Part shown: one piece after another, positions 1 to 7,691 of the stretch
Position numbering within the stretch: position 1 is the stretch's first letter
How the letters are laid out: every line of letters begins with the position of its first letter
NCBI GenBank assembly: GCA_945903675.1
Contig: CAMDOP010000005.1
Span: 1-28,794 of the forward strand
Direction of reading: 5' to 3'
Source: Crenothrix polyspora
Lineage (GTDB): Bacteria > Pseudomonadota > Gammaproteobacteria > Methylococcales > Methylomonadaceae
DNA: 28,794 bases
Notes under the pieces: model-generated
What the model was told of the DNA's origin: nothing
The model's input: the letters and a program-made list of their open reading frames with translations, nothing else
The model's database searches: none
Program-made: the position numbers and the translations under genes

Positions 1-1360
1 AGGAGGTGAAGCGCAGCGCATTCGTCTGGCCAGTCAAATTGGCGCAGGTTTAGTGGGAGTTATGTATGTACTTGATGAACCTTCTATAGGTTTACATCAA
101 CGTGATAATCAGCGATTGCTTAATACGTTGTTTCATTTAAGGGATTTAGGTAATACCGTTATTGTTGTTGAGCATGATGAAGATGCTATACGTGCGGCGC
201 AACATATCGTCGATATTGGTCCAGGCGCTGGCGTTCATGGTGGTCAGATCATCGCACAAGGCACCTTAGAGGATATACTTAATAATGAAGACTCATTAAC
301 CGGTGGATATTTGTCGGGTAAACTGGGTATTACCATTCCAGAGACCTTAACACCGGTAGATAAAGATAAACTTATTACGCTACGTAATGCCCATGGTAAT
401 AATTTAAAAAATGTTGATATTTCTTTTCCAGTAGGCTTATTGACCTGTGTAACGGGCGTCTCTGGCTCAGGTAAATCTACTTTAGTTAATGATACGCTAT
501 ACCGCTATGCCGCAAGAATGATTAACCGGGCCGGCATTATACCTGCGCCTTGCTCGGCCATTGAAGGTATGGAGTATTTTGATAAAGTCGTTGATATTGA
601 TCAAAGCCCCATTGGACGTACACCAAGATCTAACCCTGCGACTTACACGGGCTTGTTTACACCGATAAGAGAATTGTTCTCTGCCACGCCAGAGGCTCGT
701 TCACGCGGTTATACACCAGGACGCTTTAGCTTTAATGTGAAAGGTGGTCGTTGTGAAGCTTGTAAAGGTGATGGTGTTATTAAAGTTGAAATGCATTTTT
801 TACCTGATATTTTTGTACATTGTGATGCCTGCAACGGTAAACGCTATAATCGTGAAACGTTAGAAATACGCTATAAAGGCAAAACTATTAATCAAGTCTT
901 AGATATGACAGTTGAAGATGCCTGCTCATTTTTTAGCGCAGTACCGACCTTAGCCAGAAAAGTACAAACCTTAACTCAAGTTGGTTTAAGTTATATTACC
1001 TTAGGTCAAAATGCGACCACCTTATCAGGAGGCGAAGCTCAGCGGGTTAAATTAGCAAAAGAGCTATCTAAACGCGATACGGGTAGAACCTTATATATTT
1101 TAGATGAGCCTACGACTGGCTTGCATTTTCATGATATAAAGCAATTGTTAGGGGTTTTACATACCTTACGTGACCATGGTAATACTGTCATAATTATTGA
1201 ACATAATTTGGATGTGATTAAAACCGCTGATTGGTTGATTGATATGGGCCCTGAAGGCGGTGATGGTGGCGGAACCTTGGTTGCCGAAGGGACACCCAAG
1301 CAAGTTTCAGAATGTGCCGCCTCTTATACGGGTTTTTATTTAAAACGTTTTTATGAATAG
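1..1360 (+). CDS. uvrA: UvrA, excinuclease ABC subunit A (C-terminal half, 5' truncated by window edge)
   Basis: UvrA is the damage-recognition ATPase of nucleotide excision repair; its dimer loads UvrB on DNA in the cytoplasm. The reading frame is open from base 2 with no start codon, so the gene begins outside the window. About 452 residues are visible, against roughly 940 in the family. In order they show the first ABC signature (GGEAQR, base 2), Walker B (VLDEPS), the second Walker A (GVSGSGKST, near 454-482), a zinc-finger pair CEAC (752-763) and CDAC (821-832), a second signature LSGGEAQR (near 1020-1042) and Walker B ILDEPTTGLH. A GTG at 53 lies inside the conserved signature/Walker B region and is not a start. 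The fragment looks intact to its TAG stop. Downstream is an MFS transporter, as in several Gammaproteobacteria. Confidence 0.98.
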   Translation, partial: GGEAQRIRLASQIGAGLVGVMYVLDEPSIGLHQRDNQRLLNTLFHLRDLGNTVIVVEHDEDAIRAAQHIVDIGPGAGVHGGQIIAQGTLEDILNNEDSLTGGYLSGKLGITIPETLTPVDKDKLITLRNAHGNNLKNVDISFPVGLLTCVTGVSGSGKSTLVNDTLYRYAARMINRAGIIPAPCSAIEGMEYFDKVVDIDQSPIGRTPRSNPATYTGLFTPIRELFSATPEARSRGYTPGRFSFNVKGGRCEACKGDGVIKVEMHFLPDIFVHCDACNGKRYNRETLEIRYKGKTINQVLDMTVEDACSFFSAVPTLARKVQTLTQVGLSYITLGQNATTLSGGEAQRVKLAKELSKRDTGRTLYILDEPTTGLHFHDIKQLLGVLHTLRDHGNTVIIIEHNLDVIKTADWLIDMGPEGGDGGGTLVAEGTPKQVSECAASYTGFYLKRFYE

Positions 1361-1809
1361 TTACGCGAATCATCATATCGTCATTCCGGATTCCGGCATG
1401 GACTGCTGGAAGCTATTTGCTATGGATGGCAATAATTCGTATCTATAAACAAATATTTATGATTTATATAGCTGATGTTACGCAGCCATTCAACGGTTTA
1501 AAAAAAAACAAATAATGAGATCGCTATCGCGACGATTTGTTAATTGGGTTATCGCACCCGAGGGTGAGATACTTTCTTTTGCTCCGCCAAAAGAAAGTAT
1601 CCAAAGAAAAGGCGGCTCGATTGCCGCTACTTCCTGCGCTCCTCGGTTTTATTGGGGTCGGCGCGGCAAACGAGATTAAAACAACGTTACTGCGTAACGT
1701 CAGTTATATAGAACTGTTTATTGTTTGTATAATAAACATAGTTATTTTTAAGCGTTGTTTTGGCAACGCATAATCACTCAAACATTTAGGCGCATAGGAG
1801 CGACCGGTT
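1361..1809. repeat. 449-bp intergenic region with a probable dispersed repeat
   Basis: No convincing gene. The left part (about 1379-1412) resembles a degenerate copy of the short repeats reading CGTCATTCCGG..., common between genes in many proteobacterial genomes. The core, about 1545-1705, looks like a remnant of another dispersed family built around a perfect hairpin: arms 1568-1581 and 1588-1601 (14 bp, loop CTCCGC), then an AAAGAAAAGG stretch. Two shorter inverted repeats follow: 1684-1690 with 1694-1700 (7 bp, 3-nt loop) and 1752-1757 with 1764-1769 (6 bp, 6-nt loop). Family assignment is from memory of similar intergenic sequences, not from a search. The boundaries are uncertain. Confidence 0.55.
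1568..1601. repeat. Perfect 14-bp inverted repeat (hairpin) inside the dispersed repeat
   Basis: Arms GATACTTTCTTTTG (1568-1581) and CAAAAGAAAGTATC (1588-1601) are exact reverse complements around a six-base loop. No T-run follows on the plus strand, so a simple intrinsic terminator is unlikely. It is best read as the core of a mobile or dispersed hairpin repeat. Confidence 0.8.
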
Positions 1810-3207
1810 TTGACAAACATGCAGGATATTACTAGTCCGATGACCACATCGGAAAAACGTGCCATTGGTTCTTTAGCCAGTATTTACGCCTTGCGTATGC
1901 TGGGACTATTTCTGATTATGCCTGTCTTATCATTATTTGCCGAACAATTAGATGGATCTACGCCTTCATTAATAGGCATGGCTATAGGTGTTTACGGTAT
2001 AAGTCAGGCTATTTTACAGATACCATTTGGCTTGATGTCAGATCGTTTCGGTAGAAAAAAACTCATTATCATCGGCTTGTTATTGTTTTTTGTAGGCAGT
2101 ATAGTGGCTGCCTTATCTACCAGTATTTACGGTGTGTTATTAGGTCGAGCAATACAAGGTTCTGGAGCTATTGCCGCTCCGATCATGGCCTTAGTCGCCG
2201 ATTTAACTCAAGAAGTGCATCGCACAAAAGCGATGGCTATCATCGGTCTTAGTATTGGCGTTTCATTTGGTATTGCCATTACCGCAGGCCCAGTTATTGC
2301 CGGTTTTATTGGTGTGCATGGTATATTCTGGCTGATAGCCGTACTCTCTTTGTTGGCTATTTTAGTCATACTTTACAAAGTACCTGATCCTAAGCAATCA
2401 AAAAAACACCGTGATGCCGAACTGGTCCCTGGGCAATTTTTTAAGATATTAAAGAATCCAAATCTATTACGATTGGATTATGGTATTTTTGTTTTACACG
2501 CTATTTTAACCGCCAGTTTTGTCGTCGTACCTTTGTTATTAAGAGATGCTGGACTCTTGCCAGCACTGCATTGGCAGGTTTATTTGCCCGTTTTTGTGAT
2601 TTCAATGGTAGCCATCATTCCTTTTATCATTTTGGCGGAGAAAAAACGCAAAATGAAACCGGTTTTTATTGGCGCTATTGCAGCTTTAGTTATTGCTGAT
2701 TTAGGGCTTATGCAATTTCATTCAAGCTTAGTTGGCATCATTGGTTTTCTGTGGTTATTCTTTACCGGCTTTAATTTATTAGAAGCCACTTTGCCGTCAT
2801 TAATATCTAAAACAGCTCCGGGTGATTTAAGAGGAACAGCCATGGGCGTTTATTCTACCTGTCAGTTCTTAGGTGCTGGCATTGGTGGAGGAGTTGGCGG
2901 CTGGTGTTATGGTGCTTACGGTGCTAGTGGTGTCTTTATATTTTGTGCCGCGATTGCCGGTAGCTGGTTGTTGTTGTCTTTCAGTATGAAGCCGCCGCGT
3001 TATTGGGCAAACTTACTGATCTCACTGGAACAATTAACGGCACAAGAGTCAGATGCCTTTGCTACTGAGATATTAACTTTGAATGGCGTAGAAGAGGTGA
3101 CACTTCATACCGATGAAGCCGTAGCTTATCTAAAAGTGGACAATCAAGTGCTTAATAAAGAACAGTTACAGGGTGTTATCACCCAGTATCTAAATACAAC
3201 AAAATAA
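1810..3207 (+). CDS. YajR-type MFS transporter with C-terminal soluble domain
   Basis: A 465-residue inner-membrane transporter of the major facilitator superfamily, drug:H+ antiporter type; the substrate cannot be inferred. About twelve hydrophobic segments are visible. The MFS loop motif between helices 2 and 3 is GLMSDRFGRKKLI, and a motif-C-like stretch, GIAITAGPVIAGFIG, lies in helix 5. After the last helix (about residue 395) come about 65 soluble residues with alternating beta/alpha character, matching the ferredoxin-like domain that E. coli YajR carries. The chosen start is TTG at 1810 because AGGAG (1796-1800) lies 9 nt upstream. ATG at 1819 would be 18 nt from it, and ATG at 1840 is also possible. 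It follows uvrA on the same strand. In Pseudomonas an MFS gene sits between uvrA and ssb; here ssb is not next. Confidence 0.88.
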   Translation: MTNMQDITSPMTTSEKRAIGSLASIYALRMLGLFLIMPVLSLFAEQLDGSTPSLIGMAIGVYGISQAILQIPFGLMSDRFGRKKLIIIGLLLFFVGSIVAALSTSIYGVLLGRAIQGSGAIAAPIMALVADLTQEVHRTKAMAIIGLSIGVSFGIAITAGPVIAGFIGVHGIFWLIAVLSLLAILVILYKVPDPKQSKKHRDAELVPGQFFKILKNPNLLRLDYGIFVLHAILTASFVVVPLLLRDAGLLPALHWQVYLPVFVISMVAIIPFIILAEKKRKMKPVFIGAIAALVIADLGLMQFHSSLVGIIGFLWLFFTGFNLLEATLPSLISKTAPGDLRGTAMGVYSTCQFLGAGIGGGVGGWCYGAYGASGVFIFCAAIAGSWLLLSFSMKPPRYWANLLISLEQLTAQESDAFATEILTLNGVEEVTLHTDEAVAYLKVDNQVLNKEQLQGVITQYLNTTK

Positions 3208-3285
3208 CGGTATCCATTTTGTATCGATACCTACTCCAATAGTAGTGATCATAATGCTACTTTAGCTTTTTACATTGAGACGCTC

Positions 3286-3648
3286 ATGCTTAAAAATTTA
3301 CATTTAACCTTTATACTTTTATCGCTCATTAGTTTTATTGGTAGAGTGATTTTGTCAGAAATCAATCCTATCTTACTTAAGCGGAAAGTGTTTAATATTA
3401 CACCGCATATCATTAATACACTGCTAATAGGTAGCGGTTTTGCTTTGGTTATTCAAGGTGGCTGGTTGTCGGGTGAATATGGCTGGATAGTCGCTAAGCT
3501 TTTAGTCTTAATCGGCTATATAGGCTTAGGTGTGTTTGTAATGAAACGTCATGGTGCTGCAAAATGGCTTGCGTTTATAGCAGCAATGGCCTGCATTGTT
3601 TATATCGGCATTGTAGCTGTCACTAAAAATGTCTTTTTCTTTATATAA
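3286..3648 (+). CDS. SirB2-family inner-membrane protein
   Basis: A 120-residue, very hydrophobic protein with four predicted membrane helices (about residues 5-22, 42-60, 68-85 and 92-112). The opening, with a conserved-looking LKxLHLxxxxLSxxxFxxR pattern, and the KPxxLKRKVFNxxPHxxxTxL-like stretch at residues 28-47 match the SirB family. That family is named after a Salmonella locus reported to raise invasion gene expression, but its molecular function is unknown. Start ATG 3286 has a weak upstream GAGA. It lies 78 nt after the MFS gene on the same strand and may be co-transcribed. It ends convergently to the HEPN-like gene on the other strand. The family call rests on size, topology and the N-terminal pattern. 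Confidence 0.75.
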   Translation: MLKNLHLTFILLSLISFIGRVILSEINPILLKRKVFNITPHIINTLLIGSGFALVIQGGWLSGEYGWIVAKLLVLIGYIGLGVFVMKRHGAAKWLAFIAAMACIVYIGIVAVTKNVFFFI

Positions 3649-3660
3649 AGCGAGGGTCTA

Positions 3661-3723
3661 AGCATCACCTAAATCCATAGATCATCAAAAATACCTAGTC
3701 AATGTTGGTCTATGGAATGTGCT
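3661..3723. terminator. Candidate bidirectional terminator hairpin between convergent genes
   Basis: Bases 3674-3683 pair with 3707-3716 (ten pairs, one of them G-T), with a loop of about 23 nt. An outer AGCA (3661-3664) can pair with TGCT (3720-3723) across an asymmetric bulge. It sits between the plus-strand SirB gene and the minus-strand HEPN-like gene, which suits a shared terminator. No T-run follows directly (a T7 run starts near 3730), so the call is weak. Confidence 0.35.
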
Positions 3724-3795
3724 TTAAAGTAAGATTTTTTTATGGTAGTTAATAAATACTGCTACATTTTTTATATAGCATAACTTATATGATTT

Positions 3796-4332
3796 TTATT
3801 TTGATGTTGGCGCTATTATTTCGTTAATTGTCCAAAATACGGTTTCACTGATATTGGCTAATTCAGTCGCACTCATGGTAAGTGTTGTAGGTACTATTTC
3901 TTTTCTTTTGCCAAACTTTTTTTGATCTGAAAAGATAAAAGCATCATTTTTTATTTCAACGCTGCCTTGGCTCAGTGCATTTCTTATCAATGAAATCAGC
4001 ATTTTCCAGTCAGAAAGAGCACGTTCACCGCTGATTTGACTAGCATCAGGAAACGCTAACTCTCTTTTATTGGCCCTTGCTTTCAGCTTGATAAAGAAGT
4101 CATCTTTATCTTTAATATTGATTGATTCCCAGAGCCAAACTAAGGTGACATAAGCAAATTGCAAATAGGTACTTTGATTAATTAAGGCAGGATTTTCTTC
4201 TATGCTTAATTTTTCATGGACGTCTTTAATGAGGTTTTTTAGCTCTTCATGCCCTATGTTTTCTAGTTCATTGAGTAGTTTTACATTAAATAGTGCTAAT
4301 TTTGCAATTTGGAAACATTCATTCTGAGTCAT
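3796..4332 (-). CDS. HEPN-like hypothetical protein with degenerate RNase motif
   Basis: A 178-residue, mostly helical soluble protein with no signal peptide. I do not recognise an ortholog with certainty. Residues 105-125 carry an RNALSQG motif (Arg117-Asn118...Gln122), followed by a short strand-like stretch (VEIKNDAFIFSD). This resembles the R-N-x-x-x-H motif and the trailing hairpin of HEPN-domain proteins, particularly the plasmid pEK499_p136-like group. In active HEPN RNases the final motif position is His; here it is Gln, so catalysis is doubtful. Start ATG 4332 is preferred because AAGGA lies about 9-10 nt upstream. A TTG at 4374 would add 14 residues but has no ribosome site. Upstream on the same strand is an HNH-type gene, 226 bp away. 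HEPN proteins often serve in toxin-antitoxin or antiviral systems; that role here is inference. Confidence 0.6.
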   Translation of the reverse strand: MTQNECFQIAKLALFNVKLLNELENIGHEELKNLIKDVHEKLSIEENPALINQSTYLQFAYVTLVWLWESINIKDKDDFFIKLKARANKRELAFPDASQISGERALSDWKMLISLIRNALSQGSVEIKNDAFIFSDQKKFGKRKEIVPTTLTMSATELANISETVFWTINEIIAPTSK

Positions 4333-4558
4333 CGGTTTATCATCCTTTAATAATTTTACTGCTAACTTAATCAATCAAACGTCATACGTAACAAGGCAAG
4401 GGCAGGGGGGGGAATAGTGCTATCGTTAAATACCATTGACGACATGCTTGATCTTTTAAGCGTTGCTACGTGTTTATTTTAACCTATTTATGCGCAGTTG
4501 CGGCTTAGTTGTTCTTTAAGCGTTTAATTTTTTGGTATTTCTAAGTATTTTTGTTAGC
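4333..4558 (-). other. Gap between HNH and HEPN-like genes, with a G8 tract
   Basis: 226 bp without a gene. It contains a run of eight G on the plus strand (4405-4412) preceded by GGCAAGGGCA, conspicuous in such AT-rich DNA. On the minus strand this is a C8 run 73 nt upstream of the HEPN-like start codon. Such tracts can vary by slippage. No clear promoter or terminator was seen. Confidence 0.6.
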
Positions 4559-5479
4559 TTAATTTTGATTTGACGATAATTTTACAAATGGTATTTTTTT
4601 ATCTTTAAAAGGTTGATAAGGTTGTTCAGTAACTATATCGGGGTTCATCTGAAAATAGATGTCCTTTAATACCTCATCAAATTCTAAATAATTCTCAGCG
4701 ATAACAGAAAAAAAAGAAAAGATAGCGTCACTTAATTTAGGACTGTTCACTACCAAATGAAGACCTTTATAAGGGTATTTTTTGCTACGTTTAGTAATTA
4801 GTTTTAGCTTTTTTGTGACAGTGACTTTGCAGCCGTATTTTGAGAGTAGGTTTAAGAACGTATTGGTGCATGTCTCCTTGGGCATATAAAACGGTAAGCA
4901 AATCACTTTAAAAAAAACATCAGGAGATGATAATAATATATTAGCCATATATAAAGGCTCAGTCAGCGTTAATCTGTCATAATAAAATTGTCCTAGTAAA
5001 TACCACTGTCTCTGAGTCAATATACTATTTGGATTATACTTACACACCGCTTGCTCAATGATATGTACCAAGCCTAAATCACCTTTGGCTTTATTGGCTT
5101 TTACAGAGACAATCTCAATATTATCAGGGCAATATCCTCGAGTGTTATCGACTCTATCAACAGACCAATCGGTTAATTCTTGAAGAGCAAAGGTAAATGG
5201 TTCTTCAGTAATAGGACAAACACCCTTAGTCTGCTGTAATTTTTCTATTAAATCATTAGCTGTAATTGTAACCTCATATCCCTTTTTTAAACATCGGACT
5301 CTAATGCTAAGTAGTTTTCTCTCAAATTTGTTTGATTGTTGTTTTGTTACATTTTGAATTTTGCCGGCCTCAAAACCATATTCAACTTGTTGTCGATGCT
5401 CATCTTCAATATTACTCATATCAATAGGCAAATCAAAACGATAGTGGTCAAAGCCAATTTCAAAAGCTAAATTACTCAT
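4559..5479 (-). CDS. HNH-type (His-Me finger) endonuclease-like protein
   Basis: A 306-residue protein of otherwise unknown family. Residues 87-135 match the compact HNH/His-Me finger fold seen in phage and accessory nucleases: CPI at 88-90, then WSVDRVDN at 105-112, GYCPDN at 115-120 and an end helix ANKAKGD (128-134). The DRxDN...GY...N...N..K pattern is typical. The canonical CxxC zinc pairs are absent, although Cys63, Cys88 and Cys117 are present. The N-terminal 80 residues and the C-terminal 170 residues, rich in Lys and aromatics, are not recognised. Start ATG 5479 is well supported by GGAG seven bases upstream. It stands alone on the minus strand upstream of the HEPN-like gene and downstream of the exopolysaccharide locus. 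It could be a solitary nuclease of a defence or selfish element. Confidence 0.7.
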   Translation of the reverse strand: MSNLAFEIGFDHYRFDLPIDMSNIEDEHRQQVEYGFEAGKIQNVTKQQSNKFERKLLSIRVRCLKKGYEVTITANDLIEKLQQTKGVCPITEEPFTFALQELTDWSVDRVDNTRGYCPDNIEIVSVKANKAKGDLGLVHIIEQAVCKYNPNSILTQRQWYLLGQFYYDRLTLTEPLYMANILLSSPDVFFKVICLPFYMPKETCTNTFLNLLSKYGCKVTVTKKLKLITKRSKKYPYKGLHLVVNSPKLSDAIFSFFSVIAENYLEFDEVLKDIYFQMNPDIVTEQPYQPFKDKKIPFVKLSSNQN

Positions 5480-5735
5480 AACAAAACTCCATAGCTATAA
5501 CTATCCTGTGAAATTATATTACTCATGGTTGATATAAAAATATGAATAGTTGACGCGTCAAGTGATTTAAATAAATAGTTTAAGGATAATATCCTACATA
5601 TTTTCTTTTATAGGGCTCTGTCTATGTGTATATAAGCCTAATATAAAAATTCGCATAATGTATATTATGTTAAATTAATGTACTATTGGCATTATTTCAA
5701 ATTGCGCTCTTAATAGCCACCTAGATAAAGTTTAT
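5480..5735 (-). promoter_or_regulatory. AT-rich upstream region of the HNH gene with palindrome TTGACGCGTCAA
   Basis: The 256 bp before the HNH-type gene hold a perfect 12-bp palindrome at 5550-5561. Read on the minus strand, its first half is TTGACG, a good sigma-70 -35 hexamer, with only a weak -10 candidate (TTTATA) 17 bp later. The palindrome could therefore be an operator overlapping a promoter. A second imperfect inverted repeat, CATAAT/ATTATG, lies near 5654-5669. No gene was seen. Confidence 0.4.
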
Positions 5736-7625
5736 TTAGCTATTAGTTCTTAAAAAAGCTTCAAACATAAGTAACGACCAAATGGGTGTACTGTAATCCT
5801 TCAAGCCACTTTGATGTTGATTGACCATATGCTCTATAAATGTTTGATTAAACAAACCACATTGCTTCATAGTTTCACCTAGCAACGCCTCTCTGACCTT
5901 TTCTTTTAATGGTCCTTTGAACCAGGCATCTAACGGTACGGCAAAACCCATTTTAGGACGATATAAAATATCGTCTGGTAAATAGGCTTCTAAGGATTTC
6001 TTAAAGATATATTTGCCGACACGGCCTTTAAGTTTCATATCGGGTGGTAAACCTGCCATCCATTCCACTAATTGATGATCCAGTAATGGCACTCTAACTT
6101 CTAAAGCATGAGCCATACTGGCTCTATCAACTTTAGTTAAAATATCACCCGGTAAATACGTTTTTATATCCAAATATTGTACTAAGGATAAGGGGTTGTC
6201 CGTTTGAGCGTTAGCGGCATGTCGCCTGAATACTTCAACAGCTTTATAGTCTTGTAATTCCTGCTTTAGTTGTGTGCTAAATAAGTTACTGCGTAATTCA
6301 TTGGATAAGGTTGAAACACTATGAAAATAACCTTCTAATGAATCTCGTGAGATAGACTCAAATGTTGATTTAGCTCTGAATAACTTAGGTGCCCAATCTG
6401 CTTTAGGATAGACCTGTCCAAGTAATCCAAACACTGGTTTTCTAATACTAGAGGGTAACCAAGATCGCATTTGTTCTTCGTATTTATGCCAACGATAACG
6501 CCGATACCCAGCTAAGTTTTCATCACCGCCATCACCTGATAAAACAACGGTTACTTGTTTTTTTGCCAGTTCACATACTCTATAAGTTGGTAATGCCGAA
6601 CTATCGGCATAAGGTTCATCGTAAAGTCCTGCCAATTGGTCGATTAAACTAAAATCATCGGCATTAACTTGTTCTACTCGATGTTGCGTGTGATAGCGTT
6701 CGGCGACGGTTGCGGCAAATGTTGATTCATTATAGGCAGGATCACCAAAGGATATAGAGCACGTATTAACGGGATCTTTTGATAAACCAGCCATCATTGC
6801 GACAATTGCACTGGAATCAACACCGCCAGATAAAAAAGCACCTAATGGTACGTCAGAGACCATTCTTATTTTAACGGCTTCGCGTAAGCGCGCGATGAGT
6901 TCTTCTCTTGTTTCTTGTTCATCTTGTGCGAGTCTAGTTGTAAAGCTAATGTTCCAATATTGTCTAGGCTGGTAGGTGGGCTGACCTCTTTGTAAGGTTA
7001 AGCAATATCCGGGCTCTAATTTATAAACGTTTTTATAAATAGTTTTCGGTTCTGGAATATAACCAAAACCAAAGTAATCTTCGATGGCCGTAGCATCAAA
7101 CGTTTTTGGCAAGTCTGGATGTTGTTTAAGTGCTTTTAATTCAGAGCTGAAAATAAAATGACCGCTACTTAATTCCGCATAATATAAGGGTTTAACACCT
7201 AAACGATCCCTAGCCAAAAATATAGTTTGTTGTTCTCTATCCCATATCGCAAAAGCAAACATACCGCGAAATCGCTCTACGCACGCTTCACCCCACGCTT
7301 GCCAAGCATACAATATTACCTCGGTATCACAATGTGTTTTAAAATGATAACCCAGAACTTCTAGCTCTTTTTTCAAATCTAAGAAGTTATAAACTTCTCC
7401 ATTATATGTTAGCACTACATTATTATCAGCACTGATCATGGGTTGCTGACCACTGCTTAAGTCAATAATCGATAATCTTCGATGTCCGAAGCCTAGGCCC
7501 GCTTCTATATGAAGATTGCCTTCATCAGGACCACGATGATGTTGACTTTCATTCATGCGCGTCAACAAAGCCTTATTAATTTCACGTTTTTCTTTGAGAT
7601 CAAAGATGCCAACAATTCCACACAT
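5736..7625 (-). CDS. Exosortase A system-associated amidotransferase 1 (asparagine synthase-like)
   Basis: A 629-residue cytoplasmic enzyme of the AsnB type. The N-terminal class II glutamine amidotransferase domain (residues 2-210) starts with the catalytic Cys2 in MCGIVGIF and contains RGPDEG (31-36) and YNGEVYN (74-80). The C-terminal synthase domain has the ATP-pyrophosphatase loop LSGGVDSS (265-272) and SGDGGDE. Length and context match the family tied to XrtA/PEP-CTERM loci (TIGR03108, assigned from memory), thought to amidate a sugar or uronic acid of the exopolysaccharide rather than make free asparagine. ATG at 7625 is fixed by Cys2 and by AGGA nine bases upstream. It is the last gene of the locus, 66 bp after the glycosyltransferase. 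Ordinary AsnB is the alternative, but gene order argues for the polysaccharide role. Confidence 0.93.
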   Translation of the reverse strand: MCGIVGIFDLKEKREINKALLTRMNESQHHRGPDEGNLHIEAGLGFGHRRLSIIDLSSGQQPMISADNNVVLTYNGEVYNFLDLKKELEVLGYHFKTHCDTEVILYAWQAWGEACVERFRGMFAFAIWDREQQTIFLARDRLGVKPLYYAELSSGHFIFSSELKALKQHPDLPKTFDATAIEDYFGFGYIPEPKTIYKNVYKLEPGYCLTLQRGQPTYQPRQYWNISFTTRLAQDEQETREELIARLREAVKIRMVSDVPLGAFLSGGVDSSAIVAMMAGLSKDPVNTCSISFGDPAYNESTFAATVAERYHTQHRVEQVNADDFSLIDQLAGLYDEPYADSSALPTYRVCELAKKQVTVVLSGDGGDENLAGYRRYRWHKYEEQMRSWLPSSIRKPVFGLLGQVYPKADWAPKLFRAKSTFESISRDSLEGYFHSVSTLSNELRSNLFSTQLKQELQDYKAVEVFRRHAANAQTDNPLSLVQYLDIKTYLPGDILTKVDRASMAHALEVRVPLLDHQLVEWMAGLPPDMKLKGRVGKYIFKKSLEAYLPDDILYRPKMGFAVPLDAWFKGPLKEKVREALLGETMKQCGLFNQTFIEHMVNQHQSGLKDYSTPIWSLLMFEAFLRTNS

Positions 7626-7691
7626 AGCTGCTATTCCTATTTGAATGTTACTTATGACATGACACTATTTACTCGGTCATGTTCTGATTTC

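Noticed and set aside
53..55. GTG at base 53 as the start of an ABC protein
   Set aside because: The frame stays open to the window edge and the upstream codons already encode the ABC signature of UvrA; the gene is simply cut by the window.
1537..1773. 78-residue open frame in the gap after uvrA
   Set aside because: It lies across the hairpin repeat, its sequence is the translation of the repeat, and there is no ribosome site or recognisable domain.
3209..3231. GGTATC/GATACC hairpin after the MFS gene as a terminator
   Set aside because: The stem has only six pairs, with an 11-nt loop and no T-run; the SirB-family gene follows closely on the same strand.
5711..5745. Inverted repeat TAATAGC/GCTATTA at the end of the amidotransferase gene as a terminator
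   Set aside because: The arms are only 7 bp, AT-rich, and no T-run follows on the minus strand.
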